From the NCBI GenBank assembly GCA_948468275.1, contig CAOKHI010000004.1, positions 1-61,270 on the forward strand: a stretch of 61,270 bases of DNA, read 5' to 3'. The position numbers were made by a program, and so were the translations under genes. This document shows positions 26,827 through 36,699 of this stretch, in pieces; position 1 is the first letter of the stretch, and each line of letters begins with the position of its first letter. A model generated the notes under the pieces. It was not told the DNA's origin, searched no databases, and worked only from the letters and a program-made list of their open reading frames with translations. This stretch comes from an uncultured Clostridium sp. (GTDB lineage: Bacteria > Bacillota > Clostridia > TANB77 > CAG-508).

Positions 26827-26863
26827 CTGAGGAAGGTAGAACAAGTAGTTCTACCTTCCTCAG
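26827..26863 (+). terminator. Strong hairpin after cupin gene
   Basis: CTGAGGAAGGTAGAAC (26827-26842) and GTTCTACCTTCCTCAG (26848-26863) form a perfect 16-bp stem. No clear T-tract follows. Confidence 0.7.
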
Positions 26864-26933
26864 TATATATATGTTGAGATTATTTAAAATGTATAGTACT
26901 AGTAATAAATAATTTATTAGTAGTACTATGACA

Positions 26934-27809
26934 TTAAAATTTATAATCGATTACAAATTCTTTTCCTTTTAGATAATTTAAAATGCTACTTTCAGTTGAG
27001 AAATTAAATTTTATTTTATAACTACATAATTGCTGTATTTTACAGTTAAATTTTTTGTTAATCTCATTAATACCATATTTTCCATCTCCAATTATTGGTA
27101 GATTAATATGTGCTAAATGAGCACGTATTTGATGGGTTCTTCCTGTATGAAGATTAACATCAAGCAAACAAGTATTATTTTTGTACTTTTTTAAAACATA
27201 ATATGTTGTAGTAATTTTTTTGTATCCTATTTTAGGGGTATCTGAAATATATACCAATGATTTTTTCGCATCTTTAAATAAGTATGCTGTTAGAGTTTCA
27301 GAAGTTTTATTAGGAAATCCATATACTAGACAAACATAATGTTTTTCAATTTCATGATGTTTGAATTTGCTTAAAAGGATATCTAAGGCTTTATTATTTT
27401 TTGCAAAAATAACAATTCCACAAGTATGTCTATCTAATCTATGACAGGCAAAAATATTATTAGAGTATTTTTGTTGTAAAATAGAGGTAATACTATTTTT
27501 GCCTGTAACTTCTATATCCGTAGGTTTATTAATTATAATAATATTATCATCTTCATATATAATTGGTATATCTAATTTTAAATTACTGTATAAGATATCA
27601 TCAGATATATATATATCAACAGTATTTCCTTTAAATACAGTAACATTTTCATTAACACGTTTATTATTAATACGTATATCTTTTTTTCTAAGAGCTTTAT
27701 ATATAGTATTGATACTTATACTATCGAAATTATCCATTATGAAATTAATCAATTTTTTTCCATTATATTTTTCATTTACTATTAAACTTTTCATGTATAT
27801 ATTATACAA
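26934..27809 (-). CDS. RluA-family pseudouridine synthase
   Basis: RNA pseudouridine synthase of 291 residues. An N-terminal S4-like segment (GKKLINFIMDNF, LRKKDIRINNKRVNENVTV) precedes the catalytic domain with HRLDRHTCGIVIFAKN, where the aspartate of RLD is the nucleophile. Later family motifs are YVCLVYGFP, HTGRTHQIRAHLAHINLPI and GDGKYG. The start is TTG at 27809 with AGGA 9 nt upstream; an ATG at 27794 is possible. It probably modifies 23S rRNA, but the exact target (RluC or RluD type) cannot be read. Transcribed opposite to its neighbours. The one CGG (27520) is out of frame. Confidence 0.88.
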   Translation of the reverse strand: MYNIYMKSLIVNEKYNGKKLINFIMDNFDSISINTIYKALRKKDIRINNKRVNENVTVFKGNTVDIYISDDILYSNLKLDIPIIYEDDNIIIINKPTDIEVTGKNSITSILQQKYSNNIFACHRLDRHTCGIVIFAKNNKALDILLSKFKHHEIEKHYVCLVYGFPNKTSETLTAYLFKDAKKSLVYISDTPKIGYKKITTTYYVLKKYKNNTCLLDVNLHTGRTHQIRAHLAHINLPIIGDGKYGINEINKKFNCKIQQLCSYKIKFNFSTESSILNYLKGKEFVIDYKF

Positions 27810-28051
27810 ATTAAAAAATCCTTTTACAATACCAAAATAAAATTTTACTGTTTATGAAAATAGGTGATATGCAAAAAACGACAAAAATCTTTAATAATGA
27901 TAAAAATTATAGTATAAATAAATAATAAAATTATTTACGGAAAAGGCAATTACACAAAATTGTAATATAAGGAGGTGAAATTACAAGCAAAGTAGAGATG
28001 AAGCAGTAAAAGAGTTACGTAAATAAGAAAATAATAAAAGGAGGATTAAAA

Positions 28052-30541
28052 ATGTCAAATACAGACAAAAAAATAGTTAGTATATTATTATTATGCATAA
28101 TGATAATATCTATACTAATGCCAACACTTACATTTGCAGCAGTTAATGATGAAATAATTAAAGATAGTAAATTAAAAGATGAATTAATTAGGCTTGGGGT
28201 AGACAGTAATAATGATAAGATTATTACAAAGCAAGAAATAGAAAAGTACAAGACATCATATATGAATATACCAGAAGGAGTAAAAGATTTAACAGGATTA
28301 GAATATATTCAAGATTTAGAATATATATCAATGTATTATAATGATAAAGATATGAACTTTGGCAAAATAATTGATAAAATAACAGAAATATGTATAAATT
28401 TTAAAGAAAAAGATCAACAAGCTAATTACGATTTTAATTTTTTAAAAAAATTTAAAAATCTAAAAAGCGTAGAAATTTATGGGGGATATACTTCAAATGA
28501 ACCTAACAGAAATTTTAATTTAGGGGTTCTAAATGAGATAAAAACTTTAGAGAGAATATTAATTACTAATATAAATGGAGAAGTAAATGTAAAGGATATT
28601 AAAGATTGCATTAATGTAAAAGATTTAGAAATTATAGCTAAAAATATTGATTTTGCAGGAATTTCTAATTTTAATAAATTAAATAACTTAAGAATAGAAA
28701 GAGCAGAAGAAATAAAAAATATAAAAGAAATTGAAAAATTAACTACTTTAAAAGAAGTATCAATTTATAATAGTAAACCACTAGATTTATCGATAGTAAG
28801 AAATTCTAAACAATTAGAAAGTATATATTATTATGGTGGTAATGTATCAAAAACTATAGATTTATATTGTCTTAAAGACTTACAACAATTAGAATATATT
28901 AATATTAATAGTGCTACAATAAAAAATATTAATGTAATTAGTACTCTTAAAAATTTAAAACAATTGTATATGTATGGAGTATTATTTAGTCAAGTAGATG
29001 ATTATAAAAATGTTAAATTTAATGACTATACAGCATATTTAGGAGAAACAGGACAATTAAGGGATTGTGAATATTTAGGCCATAAAATTACTTTTGCATC
29101 TAGTTCATATAAAGCTGCTAATAATAATTTGGTAGATTTAAAAGATAATGGACATTTTAAGGCAAATGATTTAGGAGAAACAGAAGTTAGTGTAAATATC
29201 AATAATCAAGTTACAAAGAAATTTAAAATTAAAGTAAATGGAATTTCAGCAAATCAAGCTATTGGAAATAAAATGAAAAGCAATTTTACTGATGCTCAAA
29301 CTGTTTTAAAAGCAAATGGAGATTTGTATAGAGTGTATGCAAAAGATGAAAAAGCAGTTAAACTAAATACAAATGTGCAAAAATATGTCTATGAAAGAAT
29401 ATATGATTACGAAAATGAAAGAATATTCCCATATTCATTAACATTAAAAAAAGATGGTATGGTAGAGTATGAGTTTAATGGAATAAAATCAACAATAAGT
29501 GATGCTAAAGATATTTACAATACAGGGTATTTGACAAATGATGGTACATATTTAGAAATCCAAAGTGATGGAACATGGAAAAAAGTAACTGACAATGTAG
29601 AAAAAATTGTAGGATCATTCATAGTAAAAAAAGATCAAAAAACATATACAATTAATAATAAATTAGTTTGTAATTTTCCAATTAAAATAGCAACTTATTC
29701 AAGTGTGGTAGATACATCAAATAGAGTATGGAAAGTGTATACTGAAGCACCTATAGTTCAAGTAGGAGAAAATTTTGATAGTCTAGTAAATGACTATGTT
29801 TATAAGGATAAATCAGGTGTTTACAGAGATATGTCTTCTGGTAAAGAAGTAACAGATTTGTATAGTTATAGTTATTGGAATGGAATTAGTTTAAAAAAAG
29901 ATGGAAATTTATATTTGAATGATAAATTAGTATTAACAAAGGTAACAAACATAGTATCATATTCAAGCGATGATAGAAGTACTTATTATGATAGTGTTAT
30001 TTATATGATTACAAGAGAAGATGCTAGTATTTGGCTATTATCATTAGCAGGAGAAGGGTCATTAGTAAAAGTACAAGAAACAGAAAGTAGTTTTGCTAAA
30101 AAAGGAGCTTTAACAGAAAAAATAGTAGGATATGAAAATACACTTTCTGGATTTTCCTTTAAAAACCTTTCAATAGAAAATGTTTTTAAAGGAAAATTAC
30201 AAGATGGTTATACAGTAAAGGTTTTTGATGGTGAAAAACAATTAACTGCAAAAGACAAACTTTTTACAGGAGCTACCATAGAAATATATAATGCAAAAGG
30301 TAAAAAAGTAGGTACATATACAGCTTTAGTATATGGAGATGTTCAAGGAAAAGGAGCACCAGGAGTAAAAGATGCTTTAACAATTGTTAAATATAAAATG
30401 GGAAATGATATGAAATTATCTACATTACAATTAGAAGCTGCAAGAGTAACACCAAAAACAAGAAAAACAGCAGGAGAACCATCAACAGCAGATGCTTTAG
30501 CAATAGTAAAAGCAAAATTAGGAAAATATAATATACAATAA
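28052..30541 (+). CDS. Secreted LRR protein with C-terminal dockerin
   Basis: Large surface protein (829 residues). A signal peptide (residues 1-29, ending TLTFAA) is followed by an EF-hand-like segment (VDSNNDKIITKQEIEKY), leucine-rich repeats over about residues 70-330 (LTGLEYIQDLEYISMYYN, LKQLYMYG), a Ig-like segment and a beta-rich region. The last 70 residues look like a type I dockerin with two related helices, DALTIVKYKMG and DALAIVKAKLG. The dockerin should bind the cohesin of the next gene, so the LRR part would be held on the cell surface. GGAGG precedes the ATG; the gap to the next gene is short, so they form one operon. Cargo function is unknown. Confidence 0.8.
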   Translation: MSNTDKKIVSILLLCIMIISILMPTLTFAAVNDEIIKDSKLKDELIRLGVDSNNDKIITKQEIEKYKTSYMNIPEGVKDLTGLEYIQDLEYISMYYNDKDMNFGKIIDKITEICINFKEKDQQANYDFNFLKKFKNLKSVEIYGGYTSNEPNRNFNLGVLNEIKTLERILITNINGEVNVKDIKDCINVKDLEIIAKNIDFAGISNFNKLNNLRIERAEEIKNIKEIEKLTTLKEVSIYNSKPLDLSIVRNSKQLESIYYYGGNVSKTIDLYCLKDLQQLEYININSATIKNINVISTLKNLKQLYMYGVLFSQVDDYKNVKFNDYTAYLGETGQLRDCEYLGHKITFASSSYKAANNNLVDLKDNGHFKANDLGETEVSVNINNQVTKKFKIKVNGISANQAIGNKMKSNFTDAQTVLKANGDLYRVYAKDEKAVKLNTNVQKYVYERIYDYENERIFPYSLTLKKDGMVEYEFNGIKSTISDAKDIYNTGYLTNDGTYLEIQSDGTWKKVTDNVEKIVGSFIVKKDQKTYTINNKLVCNFPIKIATYSSVVDTSNRVWKVYTEAPIVQVGENFDSLVNDYVYKDKSGVYRDMSSGKEVTDLYSYSYWNGISLKKDGNLYLNDKLVLTKVTNIVSYSSDDRSTYYDSVIYMITREDASIWLLSLAGEGSLVKVQETESSFAKKGALTEKIVGYENTLSGFSFKNLSIENVFKGKLQDGYTVKVFDGEKQLTAKDKLFTGATIEIYNAKGKKVGTYTALVYGDVQGKGAPGVKDALTIVKYKMGNDMKLSTLQLEAARVTPKTRKTAGEPSTADALAIVKAKLGKYNIQ

Positions 30542-30559
30542 AAAACAGGAGTGAATAGA

Positions 30560-31255
30560 ATGAAAAAAATAATTAGTTTAGTATTAATTTTAATTATATT
30601 AATGGGAATGGCAACAATTAGTAATGCAACAATTACAGAAAAAACAGCTAATATAAATGTTGCTGTAAATAAACAAGATGTAACAATAGAAGATGAAGTG
30701 GTTGTTACAGTAAGTTGGAAAGATAAAATGGAAGCAGTAGAATTTTTATTAGGATATGATAAAGATAAATTAGAATATGTATCTAGCTCAATGGATACAG
30801 ATTATATTAAAGTTAAAGATGGAAAAGTAGAAGTAGTATGGATTTCATTAAATGGAAAAGGAATAAATAGTATAACTTTTACATTTAAAGCAAAAACAAA
30901 AGGAAATGCAACATTTACAATATCAGAAGCATTACTTGCAGATGAAAATGTAGAATCACCAGATAGCTATAAATATAATACAAAAACATTAAATATAAAA
31001 GAAAAAGAGGTAAAACCAGAAGAAACTACAAAACCAGAAACACCAAATAAAAATGATACAACAACACAAACACCAAATAATGACAAACAAACAACAACAG
31101 AAACAAAAAAAGATACATCAGCAGTACAAACAACTAAAAAACCAAAAAGATATACACAAGCAGGAACAAATGTAACAAATTATATAATAGGAGCAGTAGT
31201 ACTTACTATTATTGCAACATTTGCGACAGTAGTAATTAAATTAAGAAGAAAATAA
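30560..31255 (+). CDS. Cell-surface cohesin-domain protein
   Basis: 231 residues from ATG 30560 (CAGGAG 8 nt upstream; the GTG at 30551 touches that site and is rejected). A signal peptide (about 1-23) leads to one cohesin-like beta-sandwich (about 27-150): EDEVVVTVSWKDKMEAVEFL, LGYDKDKLEYVSSS, VWISLNGKGINSITFTFKAK. A Thr/Pro/Lys-rich linker and a C-terminal transmembrane helix (YIIGAVVLTIIATFATVVI) with a LRRK tail follow. It has no LPXTG. It is probably a membrane-held docking site for the dockerin protein upstream. Confidence 0.8.
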   Translation: MKKIISLVLILIILMGMATISNATITEKTANINVAVNKQDVTIEDEVVVTVSWKDKMEAVEFLLGYDKDKLEYVSSSMDTDYIKVKDGKVEVVWISLNGKGINSITFTFKAKTKGNATFTISEALLADENVESPDSYKYNTKTLNIKEKEVKPEETTKPETPNKNDTTTQTPNNDKQTTTETKKDTSAVQTTKKPKRYTQAGTNVTNYIIGAVVLTIIATFATVVIKLRRK

Positions 31256-31274
31256 ACTAAAAGGAGAAGAGAAC

Positions 31275-32960
31275 ATGTTAAAAGGAAAATTACTAAGCAT
31301 AAAGTTTTTATATATTTTTATTCTAGTAATGCCATTTTGGTATGGTCTCTTCTTTGAATATACAGCATTTATTGCAGGTGCAATTCTTGTTTGTATATTA
31401 GCAGGAGTTATAATTCAAAAAAAAGAATTAAGGTTTTTTAAAAGTTTAAATTTTATTTTATATTCATGTATAATCACATCATATTTTTTTACAGTATTTT
31501 GGGCAATAGATAAAGCTCAAGCATGGGAGGGATTTTTAAAGTTCCTTCCAAGTGTTATTTTTTTTACTATTTTAATGCAATTAGAAAAGGAAGAAAGAAA
31601 AGGTTTATATAAGTGCATTTCATATAATGTAATCGGAATGTGTGTGTGCTGTTATATATTACAATTTATTCCAAGTATACGACCATCACTTTTTTCTGAA
31701 AATGGAAGATTAATAGGCTTTTTTCAATATTCAAATACATTTGCATTATATCTACTAATTGGATTTATAATTTTATTAAAACAGAAAAATAAGAATATAT
31801 TGGAAAAAATAGGGTTAGTAGTCTTATTAGTTGGGATAATACTTACAGGTAGTAGAACAGTTTTTGTTTTGTTAATACTATTTGGATTTTATAGTATAAT
31901 AAAAAAAAGAAAACAAAAAAAGGAGATATTTTCTATAATTACTATTTTTTTAGTTACTATATTATTATTGGGAATTATTTTACAAATAATAGGTAATTTT
32001 AATTTAATTACTAGATTATTTTCAATTTCACTAAAAGAAAGTACTTTTATTGGAAGAATAATATATAACATAGATGGAATAAGACTACTTATACAACATC
32101 CATTAGGACTTGGATATGGAGGATATGAGTGGATATACCATAGTATACAAACAGCGCAATATAATATTAGATTTGTACATAATGATATTTTGCAACAGGG
32201 TATAGATACAGGAATTGTTCCAATGTTATTATTATTATTTTTAATTATTCATACAATAATAAATAAAAAAAGTTCACAAGTAAATAAGGAAATATTAACT
32301 GTATTATTATTTCATTTATTTTTTGATTTTGATTTACAATTTATTATAATGCATTTTATTTTAGTAATTGCAATTTTTGAAGAAGATGCTATAATTAAAC
32401 AAAATAATTTAGATAGTAAAATTATTTTGATAGTAATTCTTGTGGTGTTATTTAGTACATTTAGCTATTTTGGAATTGCAAATATGGCATTACAAAAAAA
32501 TAATATAAATTTAGCAGAAGAATTATTATCATCTAATACTAATATAAAATTAAATAATTTACAAAATACAATGAAATTAGAAAAAGCAAATAATTTAGCA
32601 GATGAAATTATTAAAAATAACAAATATGTAGTAGATGCGTACAAAGTAAAGGCAACAAATGCGCTTTATGAAGAAAATTGGGAAGAAATGATATATTATC
32701 AAAAACAGGCAATTTTACTACATCCATATGAAGTTAAAGAATATGAAGAATATGTTTTATTAATAAGTCAGGCATTAGATAAAACTGTAAATAAAAATCA
32801 GCAAGAAGAAACACAAGTACTTATACATTATCTTTTAGAGGTAGAAGAGTTACTAAAAAAGGTAGTGCAAAAGACTAATCCATTAGCATATAAAAATAAA
32901 GACAAGCCTGAATTAGAATTAAAGCAAGAAATAAAAGAATATTTATCTAAGTTTAAATAG
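31275..32960 (+). CDS. O-antigen ligase-like polymerase
   Basis: Polytopic membrane protein (561 residues, about ten helices) with the Wzy/WaaL core: GRLIGFFQYSNTFALYLLIG, GIILTGSRTVFVLL and HPLGLGYGGYEWIYHS with RFVHNDILQQGIDTG, the usual conserved loop histidine. The C-terminal 140 residues form a TPR-like helical domain (NLAEELLSSNTNIK, EENWEEMIYYQKQAILLHP) as in many Firmicutes members. Likely substrate is a surface polysaccharide or glycan that is moved to an acceptor. It is 19 nt after the cohesin gene and 18 nt before the sortase gene, so it belongs to the same operon. Confidence 0.8.
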   Translation: MLKGKLLSIKFLYIFILVMPFWYGLFFEYTAFIAGAILVCILAGVIIQKKELRFFKSLNFILYSCIITSYFFTVFWAIDKAQAWEGFLKFLPSVIFFTILMQLEKEERKGLYKCISYNVIGMCVCCYILQFIPSIRPSLFSENGRLIGFFQYSNTFALYLLIGFIILLKQKNKNILEKIGLVVLLVGIILTGSRTVFVLLILFGFYSIIKKRKQKKEIFSIITIFLVTILLLGIILQIIGNFNLITRLFSISLKESTFIGRIIYNIDGIRLLIQHPLGLGYGGYEWIYHSIQTAQYNIRFVHNDILQQGIDTGIVPMLLLLFLIIHTIINKKSSQVNKEILTVLLFHLFFDFDLQFIIMHFILVIAIFEEDAIIKQNNLDSKIILIVILVVLFSTFSYFGIANMALQKNNINLAEELLSSNTNIKLNNLQNTMKLEKANNLADEIIKNNKYVVDAYKVKATNALYEENWEEMIYYQKQAILLHPYEVKEYEEYVLLISQALDKTVNKNQQEETQVLIHYLLEVEELLKKVVQKTNPLAYKNKDKPELELKQEIKEYLSKFK

Positions 32961-32978
32961 GAGTGAAAAAATTTAAAC

Positions 32979-33614
32979 ATGAAAGAAAAACATAGAAAAG
33001 AAAATAAAAAATTAAAATGGTATATATTAATAATTATATTATTAATACTTATATTTTTTACTGTATATTATTTTATAGTAAAACAAAAAGAGGGAAAAAT
33101 GTTACTATCAAAAGAAAATATAGAGCAAGTAAACATAGTAGAAAATATAATACAAGAAGAAATTCCAAAAATAACAAATACATTGCCTGTACTAAATAAA
33201 GTTGAAGTAAATATGCCAGAAAAAACAGGCAAATATAGAATACTAGGGGAAATAGAAATTCCAAAGATTAATGTAAAAAAATACATAATAGATGAAGCTT
33301 CAGATGAAAGTATAAAAGTATCTGTTGCAAAATTTTGGGGACCCAATATACATGAATCAGGCAATTTTAGCATAATAGGTCACAATTATAAAAAGCATTT
33401 TGGGAAGTTAAAGTATTTAGAAAAAGGAGATACATTTACAATTACATCAAAGGATGGATTTATATGTACATATGAAGTATATGATAGCTTTATTGTAGAA
33501 CCAGATGATATGAAGGATATAGAAGATACTTTAAATGGGCAAAGAGAGGTAACACTTATTACATGTTCTAATGGAGGAACAAAAAGGCTAATTGTAAAGG
33601 CAAAAGGATGCTAG
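32979..33614 (+). CDS. Sortase
   Basis: Membrane-anchored cysteine transpeptidase, 211 residues. A short basic start and one transmembrane helix (about residues 12-31) precede the beta-barrel sortase domain. The catalytic triad is visible: histidine in FSIIGHNYKKHFGKL, cysteine in VTLITCSNGGTKRL and the arginine six residues later. It lies last in the LRR-dockerin/cohesin/ligase operon. The cohesin protein lacks a clear LPXTG, so its substrate may be elsewhere. Class (D or E like) cannot be decided. Two tandem hairpins follow. Confidence 0.9.
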   Translation: MKEKHRKENKKLKWYILIIILLILIFFTVYYFIVKQKEGKMLLSKENIEQVNIVENIIQEEIPKITNTLPVLNKVEVNMPEKTGKYRILGEIEIPKINVKKYIIDEASDESIKVSVAKFWGPNIHESGNFSIIGHNYKKHFGKLKYLEKGDTFTITSKDGFICTYEVYDSFIVEPDDMKDIEDTLNGQREVTLITCSNGGTKRLIVKAKGC

Positions 33615-33616
33615 TT

Positions 33617-33708
33617 GCTATTAATGGTTTTTTACATAAAATCCATTAATAGCTTGCTACATAAGAGGTAAGAGCGATTAGTAATTGCTCTTACCTCTTA
33701 TGTAGCAA
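33617..33708 (+). terminator. Two tandem hairpins ending the surface operon
   Basis: First: GCTATTAATGG (33617-33627) with CCATTAATAGC (33643-33653). Second: a perfect 22-bp stem, 33654-33675 with 33687-33708, loop GATTAGTAATT. The second is much longer than needed for a terminator and has no long T-tract. Confidence 0.7.
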
Positions 33709-33845
33709 TTTCATCAAAAATATTGAATTAAAAACAATGATTTTGTAAAAAACAAAAGTTAAATTTTTATTAAAAGTATTTAATTTTTTCCAAATTTGTA
33801 ATATAATAGGCATGCAAACTTTTTATTACAAAGGAGGATTTTTTT

Positions 33846-36635
33846 ATGAGTAATAAAAAAGGTAGTAAATCTAATAAAAATGATAAGACTAAAAAGATAA
33901 AAACAGTTAATGATGATGCAAAAACAAAAAGAATAGATACAGTAGATGAAAATACCAATAAAAATAAGATAAAGAAGGAGAAGAAGCCAGGTAAGACTAA
34001 GAAAAAGGGGAAACATAGAAAATTAAAATTGTTTTTGAAAATAGTTTTAGTATTATTTGTTTTGGTTGCAATTGTTGTTGGAGGAGTTATAGCAGGAGTT
34101 ATTTTTGGATTATTTGGAGATGAACTTAAAATAACAAAAGAAACATTTGCTATAGAAACACAAAATACAGTGTTGCTAGATAAAAATGGAAATCAAATTG
34201 CAACATTAAATGGAGAGGAAAACAGAGAAGTAATAACATTAAATGAAATGGGTAAATATTTACCAGAAGCATTTATTTCAATTGAAGACGAAAGATTTAA
34301 GTCACATAGTGGGGTTGACATTCTTAGAACATTAAAGGCTACTTTAAACTATATGATGAAAGGAGATTCTTCTTATGGTGGAAGTACAATAACTCAGCAA
34401 TTAGTTAAAAATGCTACAGGAGATAACGATAAATCACCAATAAGAAAAATAAAAGAAATTGTAAGAGCATATCAAACAGAAAGTATATATTCAAAAGATC
34501 AAATCCTTGAGGCATATTTAAATACAATTCCATTAGGTGGTGGAGGAAAAAATGTATATGGTGTTGAAATTGCTACTAGATATTATTTTGATAAAAAACC
34601 AATAGATTTAACAATTGCAGAAGCAGCATATATAGCAGGAATAACACATTCACCAAATATATATAATCCATTTAAAGAAAATCCTAATACAGAAAAAATA
34701 GCAAAAAGAACCAAAACAGTTCTTGCAAAAATGAAAGAATTAGGAAAAATAGATGAAGCTCAACATACAGAAGCAGTTCAAATAGTAGAACAAGGATTAC
34801 CTTTTAAAGAGGGTGTAATAACATCTAATAATGATTTAACACAACATGAAGAAGCAGCTTTAAAACAAGTTGTAAATGATTATGCACAAAAAACAAACTT
34901 AGAGTATAAAGTAGCTTTAACTAAAATTAAAGGTGGAGGCTATAAGATATATACAACAGAAGATAAAGCAATACAAACAAGACTTGAGGAAGAATATAAA
35001 AAAGAAAAGTATATAGGAAAAGGAAATAAAAAGAAAGAAGATGGTTCATTATTAAATGAACAAACTCAATCATCAATGACAATTATTGAAAATTCTACAG
35101 GATATGTAGTAGGATGTATAGGAGTACTTGGAGAAAAAACAGCTTATGGAATAAATAGAGCAACAGATGATCCTCATCAACCAGGTTCTTCAATAAAACC
35201 AATTGCAACAATTGCACCTTCTTTAGAAGAAGGAGTTATAACAGCAGCAAGTGTTATAGATGATTCTCCAAAATCTTGGGGAGGATATACACCACATAAT
35301 GCATATGCAGGTTATAAAGGATTACTAAACATAAGAAAAATGATAGAGCTATCTTCTAATGTACCAGAAGTAAAATTAATGCAAAAATTAACACCAGCAA
35401 AATCAGTACAGTATTTGAAAAATTTTGGATTAGGTCATATAGATACAAAAAAAGATGAAGCATTGTCAACAGCATTAGGTGGACTTACAACAGGTGCAAC
35501 ATCATTAGAGATGGCAGGAGCATATGCAACAATTGCAAATGGTGGAGAATATATAGAGCCAACATTTTATACCAAAGTAGAAGATGCTAGTGGAAAAGTA
35601 ATTTTAGAAGCAGAGCAAGAAAGAAGAAGAGTATTATCAGACAAAAATGCATATATATTACAAACTATATTAAAAGAACCAGTTTATGGAGCAAATGGAA
35701 CAGGAGGAGGAGCAAGAATTTCTGGTCAAGAAGTGCGTGGAAAAACAGGTTCAACAGATGATTATTCAGATAGATGGTTTTGCGGATTTACACCATACTA
35801 TTCAGCAGCAACTTGGTTTGGTTATGATAAAATAGAAACTACTTCAATGACAAGAGGAACAAATAGAGCATTATCTATATGGGTAGCAGTTATGAAAGAT
35901 ATTCATAGTGGACTTGAAGCAAAGAATTATGAAAAACCAAGTGGAATAGTAAATGGTGGAGTATGTAGAGATTCAGGATTACTTGCAACAGAGCTTTGTA
36001 AACAAGATCCAAGAGGATCAAGAGCTTATAGTGAAATATTTGCAGCAGGAACTGTACCTACTAAAGCTTGTACAACTCATGTAAAAATAAAAATATGTAA
36101 AGAAACAGGAAAAATAGCAAATGAATTTTGTAAAGATGTAGAAGAAAAGGTATTTATAACAAGAGAAAATAGTGATAGGGATATGTCATGGAAAAATACA
36201 GCAGATGCACAATATATGGCACCAATTGATACATGTGATGTACATACTTTAGCACCAGATACAGAAAAACCAGTAATAACATTAAATTTAGATAACAAAA
36301 CTAGCATTACTTTAAAACCAAATGATAAATATGATGCAAAAGATGCTACTGCAAAAGATAATATAGATGGTGATTTAACAGATAAAATTAAAAGAGAAAT
36401 AAAAAAAGACGGAAAAACAGTTGATAAAGTAGACACATCTAAAGAAGGAACATATAATATAACATATACAGTATCTGATGCAGCAGGAAATACTGCAACA
36501 AAAACAAGAACAATAACAATAAAGAAAGAAACATCAGGAAACAATAATACAGTAAATAATACTAATACAACAAACACAGTAACAAATACTACAAAACCAA
36601 CTACTAATACAACAAATACTACTAAAAAACATTAG
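33846..36635 (+). CDS. Class A penicillin-binding protein (PBP1-type)
   Basis: Bifunctional peptidoglycan synthase, 929 residues. A lysine-rich cytoplasmic part and one transmembrane helix (about residues 60-90) lead to the GT51 glycosyltransferase domain, with EDERFKSHSGVDI and GGSTITQQLVKN. The transpeptidase domain has the serine motif GSSIKP, SSN and the KTGS motif in RGKTGSTDDYSDRWFCGFT. A C-terminal Ig-like bacterial domain (DNIDGDLTDKI, GTYNITYTVSDAAGNTATK) and a Thr/Asn-rich tail follow. AAAGGAGG precedes the ATG. It is followed by its own terminator. The two CGG triplets (35783, 36410) are out of frame. Confidence 0.95.
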   Translation: MSNKKGSKSNKNDKTKKIKTVNDDAKTKRIDTVDENTNKNKIKKEKKPGKTKKKGKHRKLKLFLKIVLVLFVLVAIVVGGVIAGVIFGLFGDELKITKETFAIETQNTVLLDKNGNQIATLNGEENREVITLNEMGKYLPEAFISIEDERFKSHSGVDILRTLKATLNYMMKGDSSYGGSTITQQLVKNATGDNDKSPIRKIKEIVRAYQTESIYSKDQILEAYLNTIPLGGGGKNVYGVEIATRYYFDKKPIDLTIAEAAYIAGITHSPNIYNPFKENPNTEKIAKRTKTVLAKMKELGKIDEAQHTEAVQIVEQGLPFKEGVITSNNDLTQHEEAALKQVVNDYAQKTNLEYKVALTKIKGGGYKIYTTEDKAIQTRLEEEYKKEKYIGKGNKKKEDGSLLNEQTQSSMTIIENSTGYVVGCIGVLGEKTAYGINRATDDPHQPGSSIKPIATIAPSLEEGVITAASVIDDSPKSWGGYTPHNAYAGYKGLLNIRKMIELSSNVPEVKLMQKLTPAKSVQYLKNFGLGHIDTKKDEALSTALGGLTTGATSLEMAGAYATIANGGEYIEPTFYTKVEDASGKVILEAEQERRRVLSDKNAYILQTILKEPVYGANGTGGGARISGQEVRGKTGSTDDYSDRWFCGFTPYYSAATWFGYDKIETTSMTRGTNRALSIWVAVMKDIHSGLEAKNYEKPSGIVNGGVCRDSGLLATELCKQDPRGSRAYSEIFAAGTVPTKACTTHVKIKICKETGKIANEFCKDVEEKVFITRENSDRDMSWKNTADAQYMAPIDTCDVHTLAPDTEKPVITLNLDNKTSITLKPNDKYDAKDATAKDNIDGDLTDKIKREIKKDGKTVDKVDTSKEGTYNITYTVSDAAGNTATKTRTITIKKETSGNNNTVNNTNTTNTVTNTTKPTTNTTNTTKKH

Positions 36636-36642
36636 TATAAAA

Positions 36643-36671
36643 AGGCTTCATTGCTAATTTCGATGAAGCCT
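36643..36671 (+). terminator. Terminator after PBP gene
   Basis: AGGCTTCAT (36643-36651) and ATGAAGCCT (36663-36671), followed by TATATTTTT. Confidence 0.85.
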
Positions 36672-36699
36672 ATATTTTTAGAGTAGGAAGGAGAGCTTT

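Noticed and set aside
27960..28030. Strong AAGGAGGTGA before a possible short ORF (KQSRDEAVKELRK)
   Set aside because: No usable start codon is in frame after the site, so it was not called as a gene.
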